Assembly (NCBI RefSeq): GCF_019599465.1
Contig: NZ_RKLR01000020.1
Location: forward strand, 1 to 40,128
Direction: 5' to 3'
DNA length: 40,128 nt
Origin: Haloarcula rubra
Lineage (GTDB): Archaea; Halobacteriota; Halobacteria; Halobacteriales; Haloarculaceae
This document shows, one piece after another, positions 7,829 through 15,791 of this stretch. The first letter of the stretch is position 1. Each line of letters begins with the position of its first letter. The notes beneath the pieces are model-generated. The model searched no databases. It worked only from the letters and a program-made list of their open reading frames with translations, and was not told the DNA's origin. Position numbers and translations under genes: made by a program.

Positions 7829-8644
7829 CTATCGGTCGTTATCCTCTTCACTCGGGTGTGGACGATCCGGTGCAGCGGCATCCCATTCTTCCGGATTGAT
7901 TCCTCCGTCTTCATCGTTGAGACGAGTGGTGTGCGTATGAAGGTCGTATGCCTCAGTGACACGCTGTAAATCGTCCTCTCGGTACCTGACGTCGAGGTTG
8001 AGGTCGTCGTACATCCGATCGAGCATTGCCAGTGCCGACTGGAACTGGGCGTAGTTCTCGCGCATATACTCGACGGCCTCCGATCTGGGGAGCACCGGAT
8101 AGCCTTCGACATGTTCGATTTCGAGCGACTGACGTGGTTCGAGGACAATCTGTAGCGGTCCGTCCAACTCGTCTCGGGGCTGTCGCTCGAATGCCGTGGG
8201 TAGGTCGAACGAGTCGAAAAACGCCTCCCATGCATCGACGTTCTGCTCACGAACGGCAAGGAATAATGGATAGTCGTTGGGGTCGCGACCGACTTGGTAG
8301 CCGCCCTGTGTCCACACATAGGCGGCGTCGATTCGTGTGAACGCGAACGGCCAGTCACCGGACTGTGGAAGGACGTAGGCCTCCTCGATTGAGGGTGGAC
8401 TGACGCCAGCGCTGGCGGCGACGAGATTGCGTGCTGCGTCTCTCACGCGGGTGTCGTTGACAGCGAGGCCCTCGTCGTAGCTGACGTATCCCGCCTTTTC
8501 GAGTCGATTGACGGCCTGTCTTGCCGTCTCATACGGGATCTGGAGATGCTGCGAGACACGGCGGATGGAGTCACCACTCTCGATAGCGAGGATGATCTGT
8601 GCCGCCGTATCGTCGAGAGTCTCGTACATTTGATAGCTACCCAT
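7829..8644 (-). CDS. Winged-helix protein with unknown C-terminal domain
   Basis: The product has 271 residues from ATG 8644 (MGSYQM); ATG 8629 is an alternative. Residues about 8-65 form an HTH (DSIRRVSQHLQIPYETARQAVNRLEKAGYV). The remainder (AYVLPQSGDWPFAFTRIDAAY...GRDPNDYPLFLAV) is a globular alpha/beta domain I cannot name; the arrangement recalls AbiEi-type regulators of nucleotidyltransferase toxins. It converges on the RHH gene, 34 bp apart. AT-rich sequence upstream (gtaatagttaatagag, about 8652-8668) is a plausible promoter. A regulatory role is inferred. Confidence 0.7.
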   Translation of the reverse strand: MGSYQMYETLDDTAAQIILAIESGDSIRRVSQHLQIPYETARQAVNRLEKAGYVSYDEGLAVNDTRVRDAARNLVAASAGVSPPSIEEAYVLPQSGDWPFAFTRIDAAYVWTQGGYQVGRDPNDYPLFLAVREQNVDAWEAFFDSFDLPTAFERQPRDELDGPLQIVLEPRQSLEIEHVEGYPVLPRSEAVEYMRENYAQFQSALAMLDRMYDDLNLDVRYREDDLQRVTEAYDLHTHTTRLNDEDGGINPEEWDAAAPDRPHPSEEDNDR

Positions 8645-8799
8645 AATCCGGTAATAGTTAATAGAGTTACTAGATCCTGGTCGGAGTAGTGGCGCGTATC
8701 TACGACCTGAAGAACGTTGTATTGCGTCTGTTCCACCTATAATCTCTATCGAGCGGAGTCGATCCCAACTACTATTGCTATTTCTACTGGTCCGCCTTC

Positions 8800-9276
8800 T
8801 CAGTCGAAGTCCTCTCGCCCATCGCGAAAGCAAGGCCAGCACGGCACGGAATCCGGCAGTCCGTCACACTCACAGTCATCGTCTGTTTTCTCTTCCTCAC
8901 CTTGCGAGACGCTCGCTACTCGTTCGCTGTTCGATTGCTCTCCCCGCGCTGACGGCCGCATGGCTTCGCCGCCGTCGGCTCGGAGTTGGACGTCGGTAAC
9001 GAGATCGACGATCGGTCGGCGAATCGCGACGCCGACGCGATGCTTACAGGCGCCCTCGAAATGTTCGTCGGCCGGGCAAGTACACGAAACCGGTACGCCG
9101 TCTTCGATCTGGACGAGGTACTCGTGATTTTCCGGGTCGGCGTAACTCCCGTTTCGAACACGGATTCGGTCTCCGAGTAGGTCGAACTCGAAGGCTTCGT
9201 ACTGGGCGCGCTTTGCAACTCGGCTGGTGAACGCCAACTGCGAGAGTGGGTTCGGCGTCGGTTTTGCGTTCGACAT
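8800..9276 (-). CDS. SWIM zinc-finger protein, copy 1
   Basis: The product has 158 residues from ATG 9276 (MSNAKPTPNP). The SWIM motif CTCPADEHFEGACKH (CxC...CxH) lies at about residues 68-82. The C-terminus has a second cysteine cluster (CECDGLPDSVPCWPC), so two metal sites are possible. Between them is a variable acidic linker. SWIM domains bind DNA or proteins and occur near recombination and transposition genes. A near-identical paralog is at 10711-11178. Both have the same leader hairpin about 25 bp before the start. Confidence 0.88.
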   Translation of the reverse strand: MSNAKPTPNPLSQLAFTSRVAKRAQYEAFEFDLLGDRIRVRNGSYADPENHEYLVQIEDGVPVSCTCPADEHFEGACKHRVGVAIRRPIVDLVTDVQLRADGGEAMRPSARGEQSNSERVASVSQGEEEKTDDDCECDGLPDSVPCWPCFRDGREDFD

Positions 9277-9301
9277 TGTCTGTTTCAGGACACGAGTGAG
9301 T

Positions 9302-9326
9302 GTGCCCCGCGCCCCTCGCGGGGCAC
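9302..9326 (-). promoter_or_regulatory. Leader hairpin upstream of SWIM copy 1
   Basis: GTGCCCCGCG (9302-9311) and CGCGGGGCAC (9317-9326) form a perfect 10-bp stem around the loop CCCCT, 25 bp upstream of the start codon. It matches the hairpin at 11202-11226 exactly and shares the GTGCCCC/GGGGCAC outer stem with 14272-14295. Confidence 0.7.
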
Positions 9327-9503
9327 GATAGAACTGTACGTTCGTCGTCCGACCGCATCCCACTCAGGCGGCCCGACTCACTATTGCGGGAGAACCGGGG
9401 AGAACCCATCTGTAGCGCCGTCGGTGGAAGTGTACGCTATGTCCGCTTCACTCCCGTCTAACTCGAGGGCATACGTTCGGAACTCTATCAAAATAGCCGC
9501 AAC

Positions 9504-9929
9504 TCAGTTGGCATCGCTATTGTAGGCGCCACGAGTTTCCCATTCCCGACGGATGAGTTCTCTGACACCGTGTTCAAGAATGGTTTTGCCGAACGTCGTA
9601 ATCCGATAGTAGCAATGGATGCCGTTCCCATCGTTACGGGCTCTCTTTTCGACGAGCCCGACGTCGACCAACTTATCCAGATGGTAGTGGATAGTACTCT
9701 TATCGAGGCCCATCCCCACCTGCTCGTACAGCTCAGATGGCGTTACCTCGTCATGGTCGGTGAGATAGACAACTATGCGGTATCTGGCCGGGTCGCTGAT
9801 GGCTTTTTGCATTTCCAGGTACTCTTCGAGGTCTAAGAAACTATCTGGCGGGAGATCCCATTCTTCACGCTCCCACTCACCATTACCCGGCCCGTCGCCA
9901 TCCTCTGGCCGAGTTTCCATACGAGACAT
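9504..9929 (-). CDS. ArsR-like winged-helix regulator
   Basis: The product has 141 residues from ATG 9929; ATG 9920 is possible. An acidic N-terminus is followed by a winged helix (LEMQKAISDPARYRIVVYL...TPSELYEQVGMGLDKSTIHYHLDKL) with the ISDPARYRI helix typical of haloarchaeal ArsR/HTH-20 proteins. It is divergent from the 10022 gene, with about 90 bp between starts, and likely regulates that gene and itself. A metal or other ligand cannot be read from the sequence. Confidence 0.85.
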   Translation of the reverse strand: MSRMETRPEDGDGPGNGEWEREEWDLPPDSFLDLEEYLEMQKAISDPARYRIVVYLTDHDEVTPSELYEQVGMGLDKSTIHYHLDKLVDVGLVEKRARNDGNGIHCYYRITTFGKTILEHGVRELIRREWETRGAYNSDAN

Positions 9930-9994
9930 ATATCCAGATTGTCTCTCTACTAACTTAGTCGTTCTCAAATTGACGAGTGCCAAATAACACTCTT

Positions 9995-10002
9995 TTTATA
10001 TA
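9995..10002 (+). promoter_or_regulatory. TATA box of the 10022 gene
   Basis: TTTATATA lies 20-27 bp upstream of ATG 10022, so transcription should begin at or very near the start codon, giving a leaderless mRNA. Confidence 0.65.
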
Positions 10003-10021
10003 GGCTATTCGAAACACGCAT

Positions 10022-10666
10022 ATGGTCCGGTCGATTTCGAGGGATCTCATTATCAACCGACTGCCCGCCGTTCAGCGGGATAGATTCTTAGTCTATGTGA
10101 TGGGACCGTACAAATCTTTCAATCTGAACTATGTCCTCCCCTCAGAGGCCCGAGAAGATATCTCAATAGAAGACCTACCAGGCCCTCTCAGACAGCTATT
10201 CCAAAATAAAGATGACATCGATGAGGCGAAAGCCCTTCTCCGGCGCGTTCAGGGGTCACTGAGGAGTAATCCAGCTGTCAATGCATTCTTAGCAGTCGAC
10301 ATCGGGATAGACACAGATAGGGTAGATGCTGCGACACAGAGCATCGAATACGCCACCTGTGCGAATATGACTGTCTTCATCCTCCCCTATCTCGGACACA
10401 ATTTTGGGGTTGGTGAAGAAGCTGGCAGCGTTCTTGAGGCACTCAGTACGGGTGACGGTACTGATCTCGACGCTGGAGAACGTGAACGTGTTGTCTTTGC
10501 CAAGGAATCAGCTGTCTCTTCGGAAATGATTCGCTCAGCGAAGTCCCGGTGGGATGTTGCAGTGATTACCTACGACTCGGAATCCGAACTAGTTGACCAC
10601 CTTCGGAACAAAGCTCGACGTCTTGTCAATCGAGAACAGTTCGGGGATCTCGATACGCTCGATTGA
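10022..10666 (+). CDS. DUF7509-like protein, deoxyribosyltransferase/TIR-like fold suspected
   Basis: The product has 214 residues. Conserved-looking segments are FLVYVMGPYKSF (about 22-33), NAFLAVDIGIDTDRVDAATQSIEYA (about 85-110) and FILPYLGHNFGVGEEAGSVLEAL. A strand-GPY start, then a polar region, then GEEAGSVLEA resembles nucleoside 2-deoxyribosyltransferases, where a glutamate in an E-G/A context is catalytic; NAD-cleaving TIR proteins have a related fold. The family number is recalled, not checked. It is leaderless, divergent from an HTH gene, and bracketed by SWIM duplicates. An effector role is inference. Confidence 0.6.
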   Translation: MVRSISRDLIINRLPAVQRDRFLVYVMGPYKSFNLNYVLPSEAREDISIEDLPGPLRQLFQNKDDIDEAKALLRRVQGSLRSNPAVNAFLAVDIGIDTDRVDAATQSIEYATCANMTVFILPYLGHNFGVGEEAGSVLEALSTGDGTDLDAGERERVVFAKESAVSSEMIRSAKSRWDVAVITYDSESELVDHLRNKARRLVNREQFGDLDTLD

Positions 10667-10710
10667 GTTTTTTGCTGAAATCCTGTTGGAAGGGTACGTA
10701 TCCACTGGTT

Positions 10711-11178
10711 TTACTCGAAATCCTCTCGCCCATCGCGAAAGCAAGGCCAGCACGGCACCGAATCCGGCAGGCCATCACACTCACAATCATCGGTAGCGTC
10801 CTCCTGAGGAGTACTTGCCGCTGATTCGCTACCTGATTTCTTTGCTTGTGCCGCCGGCCGAATGGAATCACCGCCGTCAGCTCGGAGTTGGACGTCGGTG
10901 ACGAGGTCGACGATCGGTCGGCGAATCGCGACGCCCACCCGATGCTTACAGGCCCCCTCGAAATGCTCGTCGGCCGGACAGGTACAGGAAACCGGTACGC
11001 CGTCTTCGATCTGGACGAGATACTCGTGATTCTCCGGGTCGGCGTAACTCCCGTTGCGAACACGGATTCGGTCTCCAAGTAGGTCGAATTCGAAGGCTTC
11101 GTACTGAGCGCGCTTTGCAACTCGGCTGGTGAACGCCAACTGCGAGAGTGGGTTCGGCGTTGGTTTTGCGTTCGACAT
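10711..11178 (-). CDS. SWIM zinc-finger protein, copy 2
   Basis: The product has 155 residues from ATG 11178. Its first 115 residues are nearly identical to copy 1, including the SWIM motif CTCPADEHFEGACKH, and its C-terminal cysteine cluster is the same. The linker differs (AAQAKKSGSESAASTPQEDATDD), as expected when the folded parts are under selection. It ends 44 bp after the 10022 gene on the opposite strand. The leader hairpin sits 24 bp upstream. Confidence 0.88.
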   Translation of the reverse strand: MSNAKPTPNPLSQLAFTSRVAKRAQYEAFEFDLLGDRIRVRNGSYADPENHEYLVQIEDGVPVSCTCPADEHFEGACKHRVGVAIRRPIVDLVTDVQLRADGGDSIRPAAQAKKSGSESAASTPQEDATDDCECDGLPDSVPCWPCFRDGREDFE

Positions 11179-11201
11179 TGTCTGTTTCAGGACACGATTG
11201 T

Positions 11202-11226
11202 GTGCCCCGCGCCCCTCGCGGGGCAC
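11202..11226 (-). promoter_or_regulatory. Leader hairpin upstream of SWIM copy 2
   Basis: Same 10-bp stem and CCCCT loop as 9302-9326 (arms 11202-11211 and 11217-11226). AATTTT just upstream on the minus strand (about 11230-11235) could belong to the promoter. Confidence 0.7.
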
Positions 11227-11308
11227 GACAAAATTATCGACGACGTCGACGCACTCGAGAAATGTATCTTTACAGAGAACCGAGGAGAATGCCTGACCTG
11301 GTCACGTC

Positions 11309-11608
11309 CTACTCATCATCTCGCCACGATCCCCATACCTCCCGATACTTCCCGAGTTCGCGGTACTCCTTCTTCCGCTCGAAGGCGTCAATGGCGTAGA
11401 TCGCCTCGTTGTCCTTGTCCCAATCAATCAGGACGCGGAAGTCACCGACTCGAAGTTTGTAACCGGGGTGATTCTTTAGTCGGTCAAGAAAGTGGTCCGG
11501 GAAGTCACCGATGTCCTCCAGCTTGTTGATAATCCGCTCGGCGTTCTCTGTCTCGAACTGCTCCAGCGTTTCGACCAACGTCTCCGTCAGAACGACTTCG
11601 TGAGCCAC
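11309..11608 (-). CDS. RelE/ParE-family toxin
   Basis: The product has 99 residues from a GTG at 11608 (MAHEVVLTETLVETLEQF); the longer frame from 11704 overlaps the antitoxin and is rejected. The order of a helical N-terminus, then HPGYKLRVGDFRVLIDWD and a C-terminal strand AIYAIDAFERKKEY, is the RelE fold with its basic surface. RelE toxins are ribosome-dependent mRNA endonucleases; ParE relatives target gyrase. It starts 10 bp after the antitoxin stop on the same strand, a normal antitoxin-toxin order. Confidence 0.88.
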   Translation of the reverse strand: MAHEVVLTETLVETLEQFETENAERIINKLEDIGDFPDHFLDRLKNHPGYKLRVGDFRVLIDWDKDNEAIYAIDAFERKKEYRELGKYREVWGSWRDDE

Positions 11609-11618
11609 CGTTCTGCCC

Positions 11619-11891
11619 TCAGTCGTCGATACCGAGTCGTTCGCGGGCCTCGTCCGTCGACATCGTCCGCCCCGCAGCCACGTCCGCGTAGCCCTCGGAC
11701 ACACCCTCCTGCGCGCCGGGCGTCAGAATCGGCTCCGTGGTGTCGCGCAGCACCTCACGAATGAACTCCGAGCGGTTGGTGTACTCCAGTTCCTCGGCCA
11801 GGTCGTCTATCTCCTCCAGAAGCCGCTTCGGCACCTTCACGTTCAACTTCACCATCTCCCCGTCGCCGTTGTCGTCCGCGCCCGTGCTCAT
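11619..11891 (-). CDS. RHH antitoxin of the RelE-like toxin
   Basis: The product has 90 residues from ATG 11891. After an acidic leader comes an RHH domain (MVKLNVKVPKRLLEEIDDLAEELEY...SEFIREVLRDT). The C-terminal tail ending STDEARERLGIDD is the usual toxin-wrapping segment of RelB/Phd-like antitoxins. It precedes the toxin in one operon and probably represses it at the GTGGTAC repeats just upstream. Confidence 0.87.
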   Translation of the reverse strand: MSTGADDNGDGEMVKLNVKVPKRLLEEIDDLAEELEYTNRSEFIREVLRDTTEPILTPGAQEGVSEGYADVAAGRTMSTDEARERLGIDD

Positions 11892-11896
11892 ACTGC

Positions 11897-11914
11897 GTGG
11901 TACGCGGGTGGTAC
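11897..11914. promoter_or_regulatory. GTGGTAC direct repeats upstream of the RelBE-like pair
   Basis: GTGGTAC occurs at 11897-11903 and 11908-11914, 11 bp apart, one helical turn, within 25 bp of the antitoxin start. Such spacing suits cooperative RHH dimers. The autoregulatory role is inferred. Confidence 0.45.
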
Positions 11915-11954
11915 TCAAAGAACTGTCGCTCAGTCGTCGTCGCAAACCTACTCA

Positions 11955-12060
11955 CTCCCTTCGGTCGCTCCTTGAGGAAGGGGACTCCGCGCTACCGCTT
12001 CAGTTGAATCAATCACGACGCTTGGGGGCGTCGTCGTGGACGAGGCTTTTCAAGAATCTC
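11955..12060 (+). repeat. Small IS-end-like remnant
   Basis: The block GCTCCTTGAGGAAGGGGACT (about 11974-11993), with its left neighbour ACTCCCTTCGG, matches the reverse strand near 29823-29860. A dyad CACGACG/CGTCGTG follows at about 12018-12043. It looks like paired ends of a tnpB-type element without a gene. Otherwise 11946-12168 holds nothing recognisable. Confidence 0.35.
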
Positions 12061-12168
12061 ACACTATGTCACAACTGTGGCAATCTATGGTCCGTCCAAT
12101 TCTACTCTAAGTCTGAATATTAGTATTGGATGTCTCTATATCCCACTCTATTTCCAATAATCTCCGAA

Positions 12169-12177
12169 AATTTTTAA
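12169..12177 (+). promoter_or_regulatory. TATA region of fic2
   Basis: AAATTTTTAAC lies 25-34 bp upstream of ATG 12202, consistent with a near-leaderless transcript. Confidence 0.5.
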
Positions 12178-12201
12178 CTGAATCGCGTTCAAGGACCCGT
12201 A

Positions 12202-13467
12202 ATGAAAGACGGATACGACCTCGCTCCAGATGCGCCAGGTCAATATATGCCGCTTCGGACCGACGAACGTCTCCCGAAGGCATACTTTCCGAACAAACTC
12301 CCACCGACACTCGAACTGTCTGCTGATGTCATCGCAGAAGTGTCCAGAGCGATGTGGGCCCTCGGTCGGCTAGAAGGGCTCGGAAGTGAAATCGACAATC
12401 CTGGCGCTGTGTTCAGTTCGTTTGTTTATAAGGAGGCAGAGCAGTCGTCTCAGGTCGAAGGGACAGCAGTGACTGTATCTGACCTCTATCGATACGACGT
12501 TGATGAACGTCTGATTCGAGAGACGGTTGAGAGTGACCACGAAGCCGATATCAGAGAAGCTCGCAACTATATTACGGCACTAGACGATGCTATCTCGTTT
12601 CTCCAAACCGCCGGTATCGAACGACAGAGTATCACGACGGAGCTGATCAAGTCGCTCCACGAGCAGCTACTGATCAAGGGACGATCAGATGGGGACGACC
12701 CATTACCTGGTGAATTTCGGCCAGGGTACGCTATAATCGAAGAGGAGGGGCCACACGGCCTCGGGAATCAAATTCGGTTCGTTCCGCCGAAGCCAGAAAT
12801 GGTTCCGGGGCTGGTGGACGACCTGGAGCGGTTCATCCAGTTGGGGTCTGACTGGCCGGATCTAATCGACATCGCAATCGCTCACTACCAGTTCGAGACG
12901 ATTCATCCGTTCAAAGATGGCAATGGACGAGTTGGTCGACTGCTCGTCGTGCTCATGCTCGTCTCGAGTGGGCTACTCCACTATCCAATGCTCTACTTGA
13001 GTTCGTACATCGAACGCCATCGGACTGACTACGCCGACCGACTGTTAGCCGTGAGCGAAGAGGGCGCGTGGGACGAGTGGCTCCAGTTCTTCCTCCGGGG
13101 CATTCGCGAGCAGGCGGAAGAGGCGTTCGTCCGTGCGAGGCTCCTCGTTGATAAACGGAAAGAGTACGAGTCCCGATATGCGGACAAAGCGAAATCTGTC
13201 CGTTGGCTCTCACTCGCACTGTTCGAGGATCCGTATTTTACTGTCCGGGAGGCCAGCGAACGGCTCGGTGTTGTGTACCAGACTGCGAATAACGCCGTTG
13301 AAACACTCGAATCAGACGGCGTCATTGAAGAGATAACCGGCAACGACCAGAATCGAGTATTCAGGGCAACAGAAATCATGGATATCGTTGAGCGGCCTGC
13401 GAATACCCTTCCGAATCAAAGCGAATTCGTGGATCTTGAGCAGACGTGGAAACTGCCCGAGCGTTGA
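12202..13467 (+). CDS. Fic-domain AMP-transferase family protein 2
   Basis: The product has 421 residues. The Fic motif HPFKDGNGRVGR starts at H235 and the inhibitory-helix motif SSQVEG is at 82-87, so this is a self-inhibited class II Fic protein. The C-terminal winged helix (TVREASERLGVVYQTANNAVETLESDGVI) could bind DNA or protein and is followed by the FRATEI...ERPAN tail. The last 55 residues are closely matched by the remnant at 38.8-39.0 kb. The mRNA is predicted leaderless. Confidence 0.93.
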   Translation: MKDGYDLAPDAPGQYMPLRTDERLPKAYFPNKLPPTLELSADVIAEVSRAMWALGRLEGLGSEIDNPGAVFSSFVYKEAEQSSQVEGTAVTVSDLYRYDVDERLIRETVESDHEADIREARNYITALDDAISFLQTAGIERQSITTELIKSLHEQLLIKGRSDGDDPLPGEFRPGYAIIEEEGPHGLGNQIRFVPPKPEMVPGLVDDLERFIQLGSDWPDLIDIAIAHYQFETIHPFKDGNGRVGRLLVVLMLVSSGLLHYPMLYLSSYIERHRTDYADRLLAVSEEGAWDEWLQFFLRGIREQAEEAFVRARLLVDKRKEYESRYADKAKSVRWLSLALFEDPYFTVREASERLGVVYQTANNAVETLESDGVIEEITGNDQNRVFRATEIMDIVERPANTLPNQSEFVDLEQTWKLPER

Positions 13468-13620
13468 GCTACTCACAGCTGGACAGTAGGTGTCGACCCT
13501 CCGAACAGACGTGGTCGGTACCCGACGGCGAGGCGTGAGAAAGTCTGATTCCCCGGCCTTCCCTCCTCCGCTAGTTCTCCCAACCTCGGGAATCCTCGGT
13601 CTTCAGGGTGATGTCACAAG

Positions 13621-14253
13621 TCACCTCTCCACCGGCGTCCGGACCAGAATCTCGTCACGAGTGCCAGCCCAGGCGTCGAGTTTCTTGCACATGTACTCCA
13701 CCGCTTCCGCCGGCGAGAAGACGCCTTGGTCGACCATTTCACCGACGACGGCTTTCAGCGCTCGGAACTCGCCCTGTGCGAAGCCATCGCCCACTGGCTC
13801 GCCGTCGTACCACCGGACAGTCCTGAGTGCGCCGTTCCCGACGGTCGGTGCGTGCTCGATCGTTCGAGAGTCGTACTGGAGCCCGAACCAGTGGGTTCGA
13901 TACGCCGTTATCTCGAACTCGGCGTCGACGACGTAGAACGCTTCGTGGTGCAGGTAATCGAGATGTTCGGTGATGATCGTCTCGATCGTCGTCCCGATGA
14001 CGAGTGGATGCTGGTCGACCTGTGACTGTGGAGCAGCCGTCTCCTTAAGCACCCTGTTCACCGTTTCGTCCGTAGTGGCCTCTGCGAGTGCGTCAAAGAG
14101 GCAACGAGCAGCTTCGTTGTCTCGATCCCCACCGAAGGGCCTCTCGGGCGTGATGTCCCGCTTCAGACGAAGATTGCAGGCGCCCCAGTGAGAGTAGTGG
14201 CAGTTGTACAGGCTATCTGGTCGTTCGTACGCGATGAGTGCTCTGTGTCCCAT
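13621..14253 (-). CDS. DUF6735-like haloarchaeal protein
   Basis: The product has 210 residues from ATG 14253 (MGHRALIAYERPDSLYNCHYSHWGA), the conserved start of a family common on haloarchaeal plasmids; ATG 14262 adds only three residues. The N-terminal HYSHWGA and the later FYVVDAEFEITAYRTHWFGLQY are the recognisable blocks. No enzymatic motif is evident and the function is unknown. The family number is from memory. A leader hairpin of the GTGCCCC type lies 19 bp upstream, and a 46-codon gene is divergent from it. Confidence 0.75.
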   Translation of the reverse strand: MGHRALIAYERPDSLYNCHYSHWGACNLRLKRDITPERPFGGDRDNEAARCLFDALAEATTDETVNRVLKETAAPQSQVDQHPLVIGTTIETIITEHLDYLHHEAFYVVDAEFEITAYRTHWFGLQYDSRTIEHAPTVGNGALRTVRWYDGEPVGDGFAQGEFRALKAVVGEMVDQGVFSPAEAVEYMCKKLDAWAGTRDEILVRTPVER

Positions 14254-14271
14254 TTCGGTCATGCGGGATGT

Positions 14272-14295
14272 GTGCCCCGCACCCGTCAGGGGCAC
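14272..14295 (-). promoter_or_regulatory. Leader hairpin upstream of the DUF6735 gene
   Basis: GTGCCCC (14272-14278) pairs with GGGGCAC (14289-14295), a perfect 7-bp stem with the 10-base loop GCACCCGTCA. The outer stem equals that of the SWIM hairpins and the loop equals that of the tfb hairpin, so it links the two versions. Confidence 0.7.
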
Positions 14296-14327
14296 AAAAT
14301 ACGTGCGTCGAGTCGCATCCGATACGT

Positions 14328-14468
14328 ATGTGCGAAGAGATTCGGAGGCTGTACGAGCGGTATCAGTCGGCCGAGAGCGACGAGGAACGCCACGAGATCG
14401 CCCTCGAGATGGGGAAACTTGACGGCCGCCGCTATGCTGACATATACGCGGCAATCGAGAACGAATAG
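14328..14468 (+). CDS. Small 46-residue acidic helical protein
   Basis: ATG 14328 begins a 46-residue frame (MCEEIRRLYERYQSAESDEE...). It is acidic, rich in E, R and A, and predicted all-helical, typical of real small haloarchaeal proteins. It is divergent from the DUF6735 gene, with 74 bp between starts, and the leader hairpin lies in the shared region. No family recognised. Confidence 0.6.
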   Translation: MCEEIRRLYERYQSAESDEERHEIALEMGKLDGRRYADIYAAIENE

Positions 14469-14624
14469 GTGGGCCTACGAGCTGCCGAATTTGCTCTTCA
14501 CTCGGCGTAGCGTCTTGTTGCATAGAGTAAATCGAAATGCAACAATGTTCCCCACTAAGAGCCAGTACTTGCATTCAGACACACTAAATTCAATATTCTG
14601 GGGGACATAGTCGTCGTCGCGTGC

Positions 14625-15791
14625 ATGAGAGGAATCGAGATAGAAGATACCGCACCCGGCGAACTCATTTCATACGGCAGAGAGTCGTACTACAGACCTG
14701 ATCCACTCCCGCCCTCGCGGGAGCTTACATTAGATGCCGACTTTTATGATTTGTTGGCTGACGCTACATTCTGGCTGGGCAAGCTCAGCGGCGTCAGCCT
14801 CGAACTTGATTTTCCGCCCGTCCTCTACACTTCGCTCCTCCGGAAAGAAGCAATGGAATCTGCCGAAATAGAGGGTGCCAATATCGATTACAACGCGCTC
14901 TATAGCCTCGAAAACCGCAGTCTTGATGAGACTACCGAACCAGCTCCCAGTGAATCCGACACGAAGGACACACAGGAAGTCCTCAACTACGAGCAGGCTA
15001 TCGAAGACGGCATTGACAAACTCGATAGCGGTGGAGAAATCTCCGTGTCGCTTCTTCACGGGCTTCACGAGACACTACTCACGGACGTTCCGGATGACCG
15101 CCTCGATACCGAGACAATTGGTGCGTATAAGACGGTCCCTAACCACCTTGGAGACTTTCTGCCACCAGTACCAGGAGAGATCGAAGGGCTCATGGACGCT
15201 CTGGTGACGTACTATCGGACTGGCGGTAGCTATCACACGCTCCTAGATATCGCACTGTTCCACTATCAGTTTGAAACGATCCATCCGTACGGCGATGGGA
15301 ACGGACGACTCGGTCGGCTCCTTATTACACTCCAACTGTACGACGCCGGGCTTCTCGAACGACCGAACCTCTATCTCAGCGAGTACTTCAATCGGAACAA
15401 GGCGAGTTACGTCGACCGAATGGAGGCAGTTCGCACCCACGGCGACTGGGAAGCATGGCTGTCGTTTTTCCTCAAAGGAATTGCACAGCAAGCCGAGGAA
15501 TCTGTCGATCGGACGCTAGCACTGGATACACTTCGCCGCCGTTATGAGAGCGAATTTGGAGGTGTCCAGTACGCGAAAAACCGTTTAGCGTGTACTCTCT
15601 TCGAGCAACCCTACGTGACGACTAAAACCGTCGCGAATCGGCTCGATATTGAGCGCTCAACGGCATACCGTGCGATTGCCGCCCTGGTGGACGAAGGTAT
15701 ACTGGAAGAGGTCACGGGCAAGAAGCGCAACAAGGAGTACCGTGCAAAGGAGATTTTCGATATTCTTGAACGCCCACCCCAAACGTACTGA
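14625..15791 (+). CDS. Fic-domain AMP-transferase family protein 3
   Basis: The product has 388 residues. The active-site motif is HPYGDGNGRLGR (H220), with Y-G in place of the usual F-x-D/E-x spacing residues, while the DGNGR core is kept. The inhibitory motif SAEIEG lies at 79-84. The C-terminal winged helix (TTKTVANRLDIERSTAYRAIAALVDEGIL) and the tail YRAKEIFDILERPP match the other copies. The N-terminus (DPLPPSRELTLDADF) diverges most among the three, which may set target choice. Confidence 0.92.
   Translation: MRGIEIEDTAPGELISYGRESYYRPDPLPPSRELTLDADFYDLLADATFWLGKLSGVSLELDFPPVLYTSLLRKEAMESAEIEGANIDYNALYSLENRSLDETTEPAPSESDTKDTQEVLNYEQAIEDGIDKLDSGGEISVSLLHGLHETLLTDVPDDRLDTETIGAYKTVPNHLGDFLPPVPGEIEGLMDALVTYYRTGGSYHTLLDIALFHYQFETIHPYGDGNGRLGRLLITLQLYDAGLLERPNLYLSEYFNRNKASYVDRMEAVRTHGDWEAWLSFFLKGIAQQAEESVDRTLALDTLRRRYESEFGGVQYAKNRLACTLFEQPYVTTKTVANRLDIERSTAYRAIAALVDEGILEEVTGKKRNKEYRAKEIFDILERPPQTY

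Larger units (their letters stand above)
8800..11226 (-). repeat. Direct duplication of SWIM gene plus leader bracketing a two-gene cargo
   Basis: About 8800-9326 and 10711-11226 are direct repeats: SWIM coding sequence, leader and hairpin, differing mainly in the linker codons. Between them lie an HTH gene and a divergent gene of unknown family. Homology extends weakly upstream of the hairpins (GAGAACCG motifs near 9390 and 11277). Confidence 0.75.
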
